Assembly (NCBI GenBank): GCA_026712905.1
Contig: JAPOPM010000073.1
Coordinates: 1-64,000 of the forward strand
Length of the DNA: 64,000 bases
Direction: 5' to 3'
Source of the DNA: Deltaproteobacteria bacterium
GTDB taxonomy: Bacteria > Desulfobacterota > Binatia > UBA9968 > JAJDTQ01
Under the pieces are notes generated by a model. It was not told the origin of the DNA. It saw nothing but the letters and a program-made list of their open reading frames with translations, and ran no database searches. Of this stretch, positions 44,032 through 52,055 are shown in pieces (the stretch's first letter is position 1; every line of letters starts with the position of its first letter). The position numbers and the translations under genes are program-made.

Positions 44032-44265
44032 ATGCTTCAAGCCAAGTTCAGTCTTGACGAATCTCAGGTCCAGTTTCTCGCACAATTCAAGCGGTACGGA
44101 TTCAAGGACAAGAGTGATGTCGTGCGGAAGGCCCTCGACCGATTGCAGATGGAGTTAGCCCAGCAGCGTTTGCGCGAATCGGCTGAACTGTATGCCGAAG
44201 TCTATGCGGGTGATGGCGAAACACAAGAATGGACCGATGCGGCGCTATCGGAGTGGCCGACTTGA
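44032..44265 (+). CDS. Ribbon-helix-helix antitoxin
   Basis: This 77-residue protein has an N-terminal RHH-like segment (LQAKFSLDESQVQFLAQF, SDVVRKALDRLQMEL), typical of antitoxins paired with MazF-like toxins. The C-terminus is acidic (YAGDGETQEW), for toxin capture. The stop overlaps the MazF-like TTG start. It is preceded by the triple repeat at 43975-44014. Confidence 0.8.
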   Translation: MLQAKFSLDESQVQFLAQFKRYGFKDKSDVVRKALDRLQMELAQQRLRESAELYAEVYAGDGETQEWTDAALSEWPT

Positions 44266-44621
44266 ACCGGTTAACGCGAGGAATGGTCATCGACATTGAT
44301 CTTGATCCCACCAAGGGGTCGGAGACCGGGAAGGTTCGGCCTTGTGTGATCGTCACAAACAATACCTACAATGCTCGCGTCCCGGTCGTCCAGGTCGTGC
44401 CGCTAACGGCATGGAGTGGACGAAAGGCCCGCATCGTAACCAATGTGGAAATCGCGCCTTCGTCCCGCAACGGATTGACCAAGAAGTCGGTGGCGGACTG
44501 TCTGCAAACCCGTCCGGTTGATCACCGAGCTCGTTTGGTCAGCGTGCGTGGCAATCTGGAAGACGAGGACCTGGCCAGGATCGACGACGCTTTGAGAATT
44601 GTATTCGACATCGGTGGATGA
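44262..44621 (+). CDS. MazF/PemK-family endoribonuclease toxin
   Basis: This 119-residue protein matches the MazF/PemK fold: RGMVIDIDLDPTKGSETGK, RPCVIVTNNTYN, VVQVVPLTAW and QTRPVDHRARLV. MazF toxins cut single-stranded mRNA at short motifs. I chose the TTG at 44262, which follows GGAG at eight bases and overlaps the antitoxin stop (TTGA); a GTG at 44253 is possible. Confidence 0.85.
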   Translation: MNRLTRGMVIDIDLDPTKGSETGKVRPCVIVTNNTYNARVPVVQVVPLTAWSGRKARIVTNVEIAPSSRNGLTKKSVADCLQTRPVDHRARLVSVRGNLEDEDLARIDDALRIVFDIGG

Positions 44622-44625
44622 CCGG

Positions 44626-44835
44626 TCACAGGACCTTGTACCCCTTGCCCAGCACCACCCGCATCAGGGCGTCGATGTGGGTGACCTCGGGGTCGAACTC
44701 GACGACGGCGACCTGGCGCTCCACCGAGAAATCCACCTCGGCGACGCCGGCGGTGCTTCCGAAGACTTCGGTAAGGTCGGCCACGGCGGCCTCCGTCAGA
44801 TCGCCGATGGAGATGATGGCGGTCTTGGTGCTCAT
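44626..44835 (-). CDS. Heavy-metal-associated-like small protein lacking the CxxC motif
   Basis: This 69-residue protein has the beta-alpha-beta-beta-alpha-beta pattern of HMA domains (GVAEVDFSVERQVAVVEFDPE, IDALMRVVLGKGYKV). The metal-binding loop where CxxC would be reads IGDLTEAAVADL, with no Cys at all. Metal carriage is therefore unlikely; it may act as a regulatory or adaptor domain. It overlaps the hemerythrin gene by four bases, so the two are co-expressed. Confidence 0.75.
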   Translation of the reverse strand: MSTKTAIISIGDLTEAAVADLTEVFGSTAGVAEVDFSVERQVAVVEFDPEVTHIDALMRVVLGKGYKVL

Positions 44836-45329
44836 GGGGTGTCGGGTTTCGCGTCCGAGCCGGAGGGCTGATTCCGCCTCAGTACTCGGTCGATCTCCAC
44901 GCCGGCGCGTTCGGCGTCCGCCTCGGGTATGTACAGCTCGAAGGCGGCGAAGAGCTGACGCTCCTCGCTGCGGATGTGCTGCTCCAGCAGGTCGCCGAAG
45001 TCGAAAAGGAACTTCCGCATCTCCTTCGCGTCGCTCGACCGGGCGACCATGTCGCGGAACTTCCGGTGATCGCTTTCGAGCCGGGCCACCAACTCCCGAG
45101 AGTCTTCAAGGCTTGTCATCAGCGGAAAGAGCACCGTCTCTTCGGCCTCGAAATGGGTTTGCAGGTTCTCGCCGAAGAAGCGCGCCGCCTCAGCCGCGCA
45201 TGCCTCCATGGCCGCCGGGTCGCCGGGGTTGAGCTGGCCGAGGGCGTGCTTGCGGCAGCGCAGTGCCAGCGCCAGGCCGTGGTGGTGGTCGTGGGAGAGC
45301 GGTATCAGTGCGGGATGTCGTTTGGCCAT
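44832..45329 (-). CDS. Hemerythrin HHE-domain protein
   Basis: This 165-residue four-helix protein has the HHE-type ligands: HDHHHGLALALR, HFEAEETVLFP, ESDHRKF and EQHIRSEERQLF. It should bind a di-iron centre for O2, NO or redox sensing or storage. The start MAKRHPALIPLSHDHH is canonical. It is divergent from the OsmC-type gene, with 75 bp between the two starts. Confidence 0.9.
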   Translation of the reverse strand: MAKRHPALIPLSHDHHHGLALALRCRKHALGQLNPGDPAAMEACAAEAARFFGENLQTHFEAEETVLFPLMTSLEDSRELVARLESDHRKFRDMVARSSDAKEMRKFLFDFGDLLEQHIRSEERQLFAAFELYIPEADAERAGVEIDRVLRRNQPSGSDAKPDTP

Positions 45330-45404
45330 GGATTGCCACGCAAATTGACGGTGCCGGGTCTATCGGCTACCCTTCGTGCCACAAAGTTCCTGGAGGGTTG
45401 TTAT

Positions 45405-45890
45405 ATGGCGGACGACATGATCGTCAAACGCGAAGTGGTGATGGAGGCCGACGCCGAGATGATGGGGCGGCAGCAGAAGCGCGGCGAGGCGCGGGGTTTC
45501 ACGGTGATGTGCGACGAGGGCGGACACATCGGTGGCGACAACACGGCGCCGCCGCCCATGGCGTATTTCGCGCTGTCCATCGGATTTTGACTGCTCACCC
45601 AGCTTTCCCGGTACGGGGAAATGATGAAGGTGAAGATCGACAAGGCGCGCATCCACGTGACCGCGCGCTTCAAGAACGAAGGCTCGGTGTTGCGGGAGAC
45701 GGTGCATGCCGAGGGCGTCGGCGTCGAGACCAAGCTCGAGGTGGAGTCCGACGAGCCGCCGGAACGCGTGGCCGCGGTGATCCGCAACTCGGAGCAGGGC
45801 TGCTACATCATCCAGACGATCAAGAGTCCGACCCCGGTGGAAACGCACGTGACACTCAACGGAGCGGATTTCGATCCGAGCAGGAAGTAG
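45405..45890 (+). CDS. OsmC-family protein with in-frame TGA, probable selenoprotein (Sec at residue 62)
   Basis: One continuous frame from ATG 45405 (ribosome binding site GGAGGG) to a stop at 45888-45890 is interrupted only by TGA at 45588-45590. It encodes 161 residues. The flanks [17 protein letters not shown] and [16 protein letters not shown] are OsmC-family sequence. In homologues, as I recall them, the position is Cys (GFCLMTQLSR-like), the first redox Cys of the family. The second Cys is residue 133 in [15 protein letters not shown]-like hairpin lies four bases after the TGA. The downstream half would start at an internal Met with no ribosome binding site, so two separate genes are unlikely. 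The inferred role is peroxide or electrophile reduction in the cytosol. Confidence 0.82.
45595..45633 (+). promoter_or_regulatory. SECIS-like stem-loop downstream of the Sec codon
   Basis: The upper stem TTTCCC/GGGAAA (45604-45609 with 45616-45621) closes the 6-nt loop GGTACG. A lower stem TCACC/GGTGA (45595-45599 with 45629-45633) closes an internal loop. The apical loop begins 19 nt after the TGA, about as in fdhF-type bacterial SECIS, and contains the expected GG-start. I folded it by eye. Confidence 0.7.
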
Positions 45891-45942
45891 TCGAGCAAGA
45901 TCGGGCCGAAGCGGGATCGACTCCTGGGACGGGGAAAGGACC

Positions 45943-46812
45943 ATGGAGGTTTCTCTGGAAGGGACGGAAGCGCTGGTTTTCGACGTCGACCAGTCCGAGT
46001 TCGAGGCGCGGGTGCTGGAGCGCTCCCGGGAGACGCCGGTGGCGGTGGACTTCTGGGCGCCGTGGTGCGGGCCGTGCCGGGTCCTGGGGCCGGTGCTGGA
46101 GCGGCTCGCCGAGGAATACGGCGGCAAGTTCCTCCTGGCCAAGGTCAACGTGGACGAGAACCAGGAGCTGGCGGCCGCCTTTGGCATCCAGGGAATCCCC
46201 GCCGTCAAGGTGTTCAAGGACGGCGCTCTGGCCGCGGAGTTCACCGGGGCGCTGCCCGAAACGGGCGTGCGCGAGATCCTGGAGCGCGTGGTGCCTTCGC
46301 GCGAGGACGAGCTGGCCGCCGAGGCGGATCGATTGTGGTCCGAGGGTGAGGCCGAGAAGGCGCTGGCCATCTACGCGCAGGTGCTGGAAGACGTGCCGAA
46401 CCATGCCGGCGCGCTCCTGGGACTGGGGCGGGGTCTGCTGGAGACGGATGAGGAACGCGCCCTGCCGCTGCTTGAAAGAGTTCCCTTGGGTGACCCGGAA
46501 CGCAACGAGGCCGACCGGCTGATCGCCCGTCAGAAACTCAGCGCGGGCGAGGGCGCCGACATCGAGTCCCTGCGCGGGGAGTTGGCGGCGGCCCCGGACC
46601 GCCTCGACCTCCGCTTCCGCCTGGCCCAGGCGCTGGCCGCCGAAGAGCGCTACGAGGCCGCCCTCGGAGAATTCCTGGCGGTGCTCAAACAGGACCGCGC
46701 CTTCGAGGACGACGGCGCCCGCAAGGCGATGGTGCAGATCTTCGAAGTGCTGGGACGGAACGAACTCGCCGACCGCTTCCGCTCGGAGATGGCGAAGGTC
46801 CTGTTCAGCTAG
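45943..46812 (+). CDS. Thioredoxin-TPR co-chaperone (CnoX/YbbN family)
   Basis: Residues to about 125 are a thioredoxin fold with the redox motif WCGPC in [14 protein letters not shown]. The C-terminal half has TPR-like helical repeats ([32 protein letters not shown]). CnoX proteins protect GroEL clients from oxidation; here the CxxC is complete, as in the thiol-active members. Length 289 fits. It is 52 bp after the Sec-OsmC gene on the same strand, in a redox cluster. Confidence 0.9.
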   Translation: MEVSLEGTEALVFDVDQSEFEARVLERSRETPVAVDFWAPWCGPCRVLGPVLERLAEEYGGKFLLAKVNVDENQELAAAFGIQGIPAVKVFKDGALAAEFTGALPETGVREILERVVPSREDELAAEADRLWSEGEAEKALAIYAQVLEDVPNHAGALLGLGRGLLETDEERALPLLERVPLGDPERNEADRLIARQKLSAGEGADIESLRGELAAAPDRLDLRFRLAQALAAEERYEAALGEFLAVLKQDRAFEDDGARKAMVQIFEVLGRNELADRFRSEMAKVLFS

Positions 46813-47921
46813 CCCGCCGCCCCGGCCGCCTCCGCCGACGCCACCGACGTGGAATCCAGCCGCGCCCGCAGACGCGGGTAGAACTGCAACGGGTTCTCGA
46901 ACAGGATCTTGTGCTTCAGCTCTTCGCTGAGGTCGTCCCGCCCCATGAGGTGCGGGATGTCCTGGCTGAAGTCCCGCTGGTCCCGTTCGTGGGGATAGTC
47001 GGACGCCCACAGCAGCGTGTGCTCCGGTACCAGCCGGGCGGTCTCGGGCAGCAGCGTCTCCTCCACCTCGGCGGCGAAGTAGATGTTGCCTTCCCGGAAA
47101 TACTCGCTGGGCTTGCGCTTGCAGTTCGGCGAGTAGTGTCCCTTGCGCTCGTACTCCTCGTCCAGGCGGTCCATCAGGTAGGGGACCCAGCCCGCGCCGC
47201 ACTCCAGCACGCCGAAGCGCAGCCTGGGAAACAGCTCGAACACGCCTTCACAGATCATCGCCACGATTTGCCGGAACTGCGCGAACGGATGCTCCAGGGT
47301 GTGGGCCACCATGAAGTTGCGGGTGTCGTCGATGCCCAGGTCCGGAAAGCTCATGCCGCCATGGGGTGACACGGGCACGTCCAGCCGCTGGGCCTCCTCC
47401 CACAAGGGGTGGAAGTCGGGGCCGCTGAAGAGCTTCCCGCCCGGGGTGGCGGAAGGCAACACGGCGCCCACCATCCCCAGTTCCTCGACCGCCCGGCGAA
47501 GCTCCTTGACGGCCTCGTCGATGTCCTGGATAGGCAACAGCGCCACGCCCACCAGGCGCGGGCTCACCCGCATAAAGCGGTCGTGCAGCCAGTCGTTGTA
47601 GGCCCGGGCCATGGTGATGGCCCATTCGTGGTCCCGGATGGCCGCGTGGGTCAGCCCCTGGGTCGGGTACAGCACAGTCAGCTCGATGCCGTTCTTGTCG
47701 AGGAAGTCGAGCCAATGCCCGGCGTTGGGTCCGGTGCCGCCGCCGACCCAGCCGCCCGGCTGCCTCAACGAGCGCAGGTAGCCGTCCATGGTAAGGCCCG
47801 GCCAGAAGCCGTAGGACCGGTGCCATTCCAGTTCGGCGTACGGGCCGCCGATGTAGTCGCGAAGCTCGTCGTCGAGCTCCATCACGTGTCCGTCGGCGTC
47901 GATGATGCGTGTGTCGGCCAT
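46809..47921 (-). CDS. Amidohydrolase family protein (ACMSD-like)
   Basis: This 370-residue TIM-barrel amidohydrolase opens with the metal-binding type [25 protein letters not shown] supplies a further His, and [10 protein letters not shown] supplies the late Asp/His. Paralogues of this family (amidohydrolase 2) act on aromatic carboxylates or lactones. The exact substrate is unknown. The stop overlaps the thioredoxin-TPR stop by four bases, and the genes are convergent. Confidence 0.85.
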   Translation of the reverse strand: MADTRIIDADGHVMELDDELRDYIGGPYAELEWHRSYGFWPGLTMDGYLRSLRQPGGWVGGGTGPNAGHWLDFLDKNGIELTVLYPTQGLTHAAIRDHEWAITMARAYNDWLHDRFMRVSPRLVGVALLPIQDIDEAVKELRRAVEELGMVGAVLPSATPGGKLFSGPDFHPLWEEAQRLDVPVSPHGGMSFPDLGIDDTRNFMVAHTLEHPFAQFRQIVAMICEGVFELFPRLRFGVLECGAGWVPYLMDRLDEEYERKGHYSPNCKRKPSEYFREGNIYFAAEVEETLLPETARLVPEHTLLWASDYPHERDQRDFSQDIPHLMGRDDLSEELKHKILFENPLQFYPRLRARLDSTSVASAEAAGAAG

Positions 47922-48157
47922 GGCATTCTCCTTCGGTTCAAGGGCGTTTCGATGGCGTAGATAGTAGCCCGGATGTCATGGTCGGGCAAGGCTGGAAAGT
48001 GCCCGCGGCGTGCGCCTATTGGTGGGTGTGTGCGTGACCCGGCGTTCCGGTAACTTGTTCGTTCCTCCCGGTACTGGCACACTCGACTTGCGGTCGGGAA
48101 TGGGTCAACGGGTACTTTTGTGCCGGTTCGCCTCTACCCATGTCAAAATTGATTCTC

Positions 48158-48163
48158 TATAAT
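48158..48163 (+). promoter_or_regulatory. TATAAT -10 box upstream of the peptide SBP gene
   Basis: A perfect TATAAT lies 36 bp before the ATG of the solute-binding protein, in the 277-bp divergent region with the amidohydrolase gene. No good -35 box is visible at 16-18 bp, so the promoter may need an activator. Confidence 0.5.
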
Positions 48164-48198
48164 CGCAACGGGTGCATTCAGGCGAGGAGGTACGTGTG

Positions 48199-49908
48199 AT
48201 GTCGAAACTTCGCGGTTTGATGCTGATGGCGGCCGTCCTGGCCGTGTTCGCCACCGCGGCCTACGCGCAACGCGGCGCCGACGGCGAGTTGAAGATGCTC
48301 TACTGGCAGGCGCCCTCGGTCCCGAACCCGTTCCTCTCCGGGGGGACCAAGGACATCCACGCCGCGGCGTTCGTCATCGAGCCGCTGGCACGCTACGACG
48401 ACAGCGCCAACATGGTTCCGGCGCTGGCGGCGGAGATCCCCACCGTTGAGAACGGCGGCATCGCGGCCGACCTCAAGTCCGTCACATGGAAGCTCCGGAA
48501 GGACGTCACCTGGTCCGACGGGACGCCGTTCACCGCCGCCGACGTTGAATTCACGGCGGCCTACTGCATGCATCCGGACGGGGGCTGCAACGCCGCGCCC
48601 CGGTTCGAGAACGTGGCCGCGGTGGAGGCGGTGGACGACCACACCGTACGGATCTCCTTCACCGTACCGATGCCGTTCCCCTACGCGCCGTTCGTGGGCT
48701 CCACCTGCCCGGTGATCCAGAAGAAGCAGTTCGAGGGCTGCCTGGGAGCCAAGGCGCCCGAGTGCACGGATCAGAACTTCGGCCCCATCGGCACCGGCCC
48801 CTTCAAGGTGAAGGAGTTCCGGCCCAACGACGTGGTGCGCTACGAGATGAACGAACGCTACCGCAACCCGGACCAGCCGGCCTTTGCGTCGATTTTGGTG
48901 AAGGGCGGCGGCGACGCCGTGTCGGCCGCCCGGGCGGTACTTGAAACAGGGGAGTTCGACTACGCTTGGAACCTCCAGGTGGAGCCCGAGATCCTCGGCG
49001 CAATGGAAAAGGCAGGCAAGGGCAAGGTGGTGTCGGCCTTCGGCACCCTGGTGGAGCGGCTGATCGTGCAGCTCTCCAATCCCGATCCGGCCCTGGGCGA
49101 CAAGCGGTCCACCTACCAGGACGGCAAGAACCCGCACCCCTTCCTCTCGGACCCGGCCGTGCGGCGCGCCCTTTCCCTGGCCATCGACCGCAACATCCTG
49201 GTGGAGGCCGGCTACGGCCAGGCGGGCCGGGTGACCTGCAACGTCCTGCCGGCGCCGCCGGTGTACGCCTCTACGGCCAACGACTGGTGCAAGACCCAGG
49301 ACGTCGCGGCCGCCAACAAGCTGCTGGACGAAGCGGGCTGGGTGCGCGGCTCCGACGGCATCCGCGCCAAAAACGGGGTGCGCCTTTCGATCCTGTACCA
49401 GACCTCCACCAATTCCGTGCGCCAGGGCGCCCAGGCGCTGATCAAGCAGATGTGGCGGCAGATCGGCGTCGAAACCGAGCTTAAGAACATCAGCGCTTCG
49501 GTGTTCTTCGGCAGCGACCCGGGGAGCCCGGACACCTACCAGAAGTTCTACGCCGACATCCAGATGTACGCCAACCAGTTCAACGGCACCGATCCCCAGG
49601 CCTACTTGCAGGGCTGGCTGTGCAAGGAGATCCCCGGACCCGACAACCAGTGGATAGGCAACAACATGCCGCGCTACTGCGATGCGGAATACGAAAAGCT
49701 CGCGGCGCAGTTGGCCGAGACCGCGGGCATCGAGAAGCGTGCGGCCATCGCCAGGCGCCTGAATGACATGCTGATGGACTACGGCGCGTTGATCCCGCTG
49801 GTCCACCGCGGCGAGGTGGGCGCGCACGCGCTCTCCCTGGGCGGGGTGCGGATCAATGCCTGGGACGCCTTGCAGTGGAACATCCAAGAGTGGCACCGGC
49901 GGAAGTAG
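48199..49908 (+). CDS. ABC transporter substrate-binding protein, peptide/nickel type (SBP_bac_5)
   Basis: This 569-residue exported protein begins with a signal peptide (MSKLRGLMLMAAVLAVFATAA, cut near AYAQR). The family hallmarks are TWKLRKDVTWSDGTPFTAADV and GPIGTGPFKVKEF, with RRALSLAIDRN further on. The start at 48199 has a GGAGG site. It begins an SBP-permease-permease operon that lacks ATPase genes in this window. Confidence 0.9.
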   Translation: MSKLRGLMLMAAVLAVFATAAYAQRGADGELKMLYWQAPSVPNPFLSGGTKDIHAAAFVIEPLARYDDSANMVPALAAEIPTVENGGIAADLKSVTWKLRKDVTWSDGTPFTAADVEFTAAYCMHPDGGCNAAPRFENVAAVEAVDDHTVRISFTVPMPFPYAPFVGSTCPVIQKKQFEGCLGAKAPECTDQNFGPIGTGPFKVKEFRPNDVVRYEMNERYRNPDQPAFASILVKGGGDAVSAARAVLETGEFDYAWNLQVEPEILGAMEKAGKGKVVSAFGTLVERLIVQLSNPDPALGDKRSTYQDGKNPHPFLSDPAVRRALSLAIDRNILVEAGYGQAGRVTCNVLPAPPVYASTANDWCKTQDVAAANKLLDEAGWVRGSDGIRAKNGVRLSILYQTSTNSVRQGAQALIKQMWRQIGVETELKNISASVFFGSDPGSPDTYQKFYADIQMYANQFNGTDPQAYLQGWLCKEIPGPDNQWIGNNMPRYCDAEYEKLAAQLAETAGIEKRAAIARRLNDMLMDYGALIPLVHRGEVGAHALSLGGVRINAWDALQWNIQEWHRRK

Positions 49909-49929
49909 AGCCCGCACGAGTGAGCGCCC

Positions 49930-50943
49930 ATGGCACGGTACGTGGCCAGACGCCTGCTCTTCGCGATCCCGACGCTCCTGGTCATCAGCTTCATCGTTTT
50001 CGCGCTGCTGGACCTCGCCCCTAGTGACCCCACGGCCCAGCTTCCGCCGACCATCCCGCCCGAGACCCGGCAAGCCATCCGCGAGAGCCTGGGTCTCGGG
50101 CAGCCGTTCCACATCCGCTACATCAAGTGGCTCGACCAGTTCCTGGTGAACGAGCCCCTCAACCTGTTGGAGCGGATGTGGGGCATCGAGATCGGCGACT
50201 CCGCCGGGCGCCTGCGGGTGCGTTCCTGGGCCACGCGCGCGCCGGTGGTGGACCTGATCGCGTCGCGCCTTCCGCAGACCCTGACCGTCGTCGGCATCTC
50301 CTACATCGTCGCGATGCTCATCGCCGTGCCGGTGGGTGTCTATTCCGCCTACCGGCAGTACTCGGTCTTCGACCAGGCAGGCACTTTCATCACCATGGTG
50401 GGGTTCTCGGTGCCGACCTTCTTCACCGGGACCGTCCTCATCGTGGTCTTCAGCGTGTGGCTCGATTGGTTCCCGTCCATCTATGATACCACCCACCGGG
50501 TCACGGACCTGGAGAGCCTTTTCGTCCAGGTGCGCCAGATGGTGATGCCGGTGATGGTGCTCGGGCTCTTCAACGCGGCCCAGCTCAGCCGCTTCACCCG
50601 CTCGTCGGTGCTCGAGAACCTGAACCAGGACTACGTGCGCACGGCCCGGGCCAAAGGGGTGGCCGAACGCAGCGTCATACTCGTCCACGTGCTGCGCAAC
50701 AGCCTGATCCCGGTGGTGACGGTCATCGCCCTCGGGCTGCCCACGACCTTCGCCGGGGCCATCATCACCGAGCAGATCTTCCGCATCAACGGCGTCGGCC
50801 AGTTGCTCATCGGCGCCATCGAGGGCGGCGACATTCCCACGGTCCAGACGGTGACCTTCATATTCGCGGTGCTGATCGTAGGGTTCAACCTCGTGGCGGA
50901 CGTGCTCTACGGCGTGCTGGATCCGAGGATTCGCTATGATTGA
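49930..50943 (+). CDS. ABC transporter permease, DppB type
   Basis: This 337-residue permease has about six membrane spans. The signature TRSSVLENLNQDYVRTARAKG leads into the EAA loop, with VLRNSLIPVVTVIALGL following. The N-terminus MARYVARRLLFAIPTLLVI is typical of DppB/OppB. It overlaps the next gene by eight bases. Confidence 0.9.
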   Translation: MARYVARRLLFAIPTLLVISFIVFALLDLAPSDPTAQLPPTIPPETRQAIRESLGLGQPFHIRYIKWLDQFLVNEPLNLLERMWGIEIGDSAGRLRVRSWATRAPVVDLIASRLPQTLTVVGISYIVAMLIAVPVGVYSAYRQYSVFDQAGTFITMVGFSVPTFFTGTVLIVVFSVWLDWFPSIYDTTHRVTDLESLFVQVRQMVMPVMVLGLFNAAQLSRFTRSSVLENLNQDYVRTARAKGVAERSVILVHVLRNSLIPVVTVIALGLPTTFAGAIITEQIFRINGVGQLLIGAIEGGDIPTVQTVTFIFAVLIVGFNLVADVLYGVLDPRIRYD

Positions 50944-51853
50944 CGCCTCGGCGGATCTCATGACCGGCGCACCCGAACATCGCCCGCCCGCCCATGGCGT
51001 GTGGCAGCAGTTCCGGCGCCACAAGGGCGCGGTGGCCGGCGCCGCCGTGTTCGCGTTGACGGCGCTGGCGGTGTTGCTAGGCGCCGCGGTCTACGGTGTC
51101 GATCCCCAGTATCTCGACTACCTGTCGCGGAACCAGGGCTTTTCGCTGGCGCATCCTATGGGAACCGACAACCTCGGCCGCGACACGCTGGCGCGGGTGC
51201 TGGCGGGCGGACAGATCTCCCTGGCCGTGGGGGTCGCCGCCATGGTCCTGTCGTTGACGCTCGGCACCTTCGTAGGCGTCATGGCCGGGTTCTTCCGCCG
51301 GTTCGACGGTCCGCTCATGCGCTTCACCGACCTGTTCCTGGCGTTGCCGGTGCTGCCGCTGCTGCTGGTGGGCATCATGCTGTTCCGGGATCCGCTGCGC
51401 GCGGCCCTGGGACCCGAGGCCGGCATCTTCATCCTGATCGTGGCGGTCATCGGCCTGACGAGTTGGATGCAGACCGCTCGGCTGGTGCGCGGCGAGGTGC
51501 TGGCCGTCAAGGAGCGCGAGTTTGTCATCGCCGCCCGCGGCGTGGGTGCCGCCCCACGCTACATCATCCTGCGGCACGTCTTGCCCAACGCCCTGAGTCC
51601 CATCACCGTCGCCGCCACCCTGGGCATCGCCAACGCCATCATCACGGAGAGCGCCCTGAGCTTCCTGGGCCTGGGCTTCCCGTCCGATTTCCCCACCTGG
51701 GGCCGGCTGCTGTTCGACGGCGTCCCGTTCATCGAGATCGCTCCCGCGCGGGTGCTCTGGCCGGGCCTGGCGATCTCCCTTACCGTATTGAGCGTGAACT
51801 ACATGGGCGACGGGCTGCGCGATGCGCTGGACCCGCGCGTTCGGCGGCACTAG
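50936..51853 (+). CDS. ABC transporter permease, DppC type
   Basis: This 305-residue permease has the DppC/OppC layout: a cytosolic N-terminus, then a first helix (GAVAGAAVFALTALAVLLGAA), HPMGTDNLGRDTLARVLAGG and the EAA loop AARGVGAAPRYIILRHVLPNA. The final codon is TAG at 51851-51853, part of the CTAG that begins a repeat. The C-terminus DALDPRVRRH is normal for the family, so the repeat did not truncate the protein. Confidence 0.9.
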   Translation: MIDASADLMTGAPEHRPPAHGVWQQFRRHKGAVAGAAVFALTALAVLLGAAVYGVDPQYLDYLSRNQGFSLAHPMGTDNLGRDTLARVLAGGQISLAVGVAAMVLSLTLGTFVGVMAGFFRRFDGPLMRFTDLFLALPVLPLLLVGIMLFRDPLRAALGPEAGIFILIVAVIGLTSWMQTARLVRGEVLAVKEREFVIAARGVGAAPRYIILRHVLPNALSPITVAATLGIANAIITESALSFLGLGFPSDFPTWGRLLFDGVPFIEIAPARVLWPGLAISLTVLSVNYMGDGLRDALDPRVRRH

Positions 51854-52000
51854 TGTCCTGTGTCACAAATAGCTTGATGAAACCGCGAGGGCATTTTTGT
51901 CGTCGGCAAGGCGCGATGACTTGTAGGGGCGACCTGCGGTCGCCCCGGTGGCGGGCACCACGCGAGAAAGACCCCGGGTCAAAGCCCGGGGTCACGTAAC
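51850..52000 (+). repeat. CTAG-ended interspersed repeat, copy B, with nested hairpins
   Basis: It begins CTAGTGTCCTGTGTCA at the permease stop and continues through the shared core (GTCGTCGGCAAGGCGCGATG). Two hairpin modules interrupt the core. One is GGGGCGACC/GGTCGCCCC at 51926-51946, the other CCCCGGG/CCCGGGG at about 51971-51990. The right end is not clear. Only about 50 bp then separate it from the TPR gene. Confidence 0.75.
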
Positions 52001-52055
52001 GCAGCAGTCAGTGATTCATGCGAGACCATGACGCACGACGCCAGGACGGTATGAC

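Noticed and set aside
45621-45890. Separate 89-residue gene starting at an internal Met
   Set aside because: It is the downstream half of the OsmC frame after the TGA; no ribosome binding site, and the upstream half alone would lack half the fold.
48178-51024. Very long minus-strand ORF (948 codons) across the ABC genes
   Set aside because: Antisense shadow caused by GC-rich codon bias; the plus strand has three well-supported genes with correct spacing.
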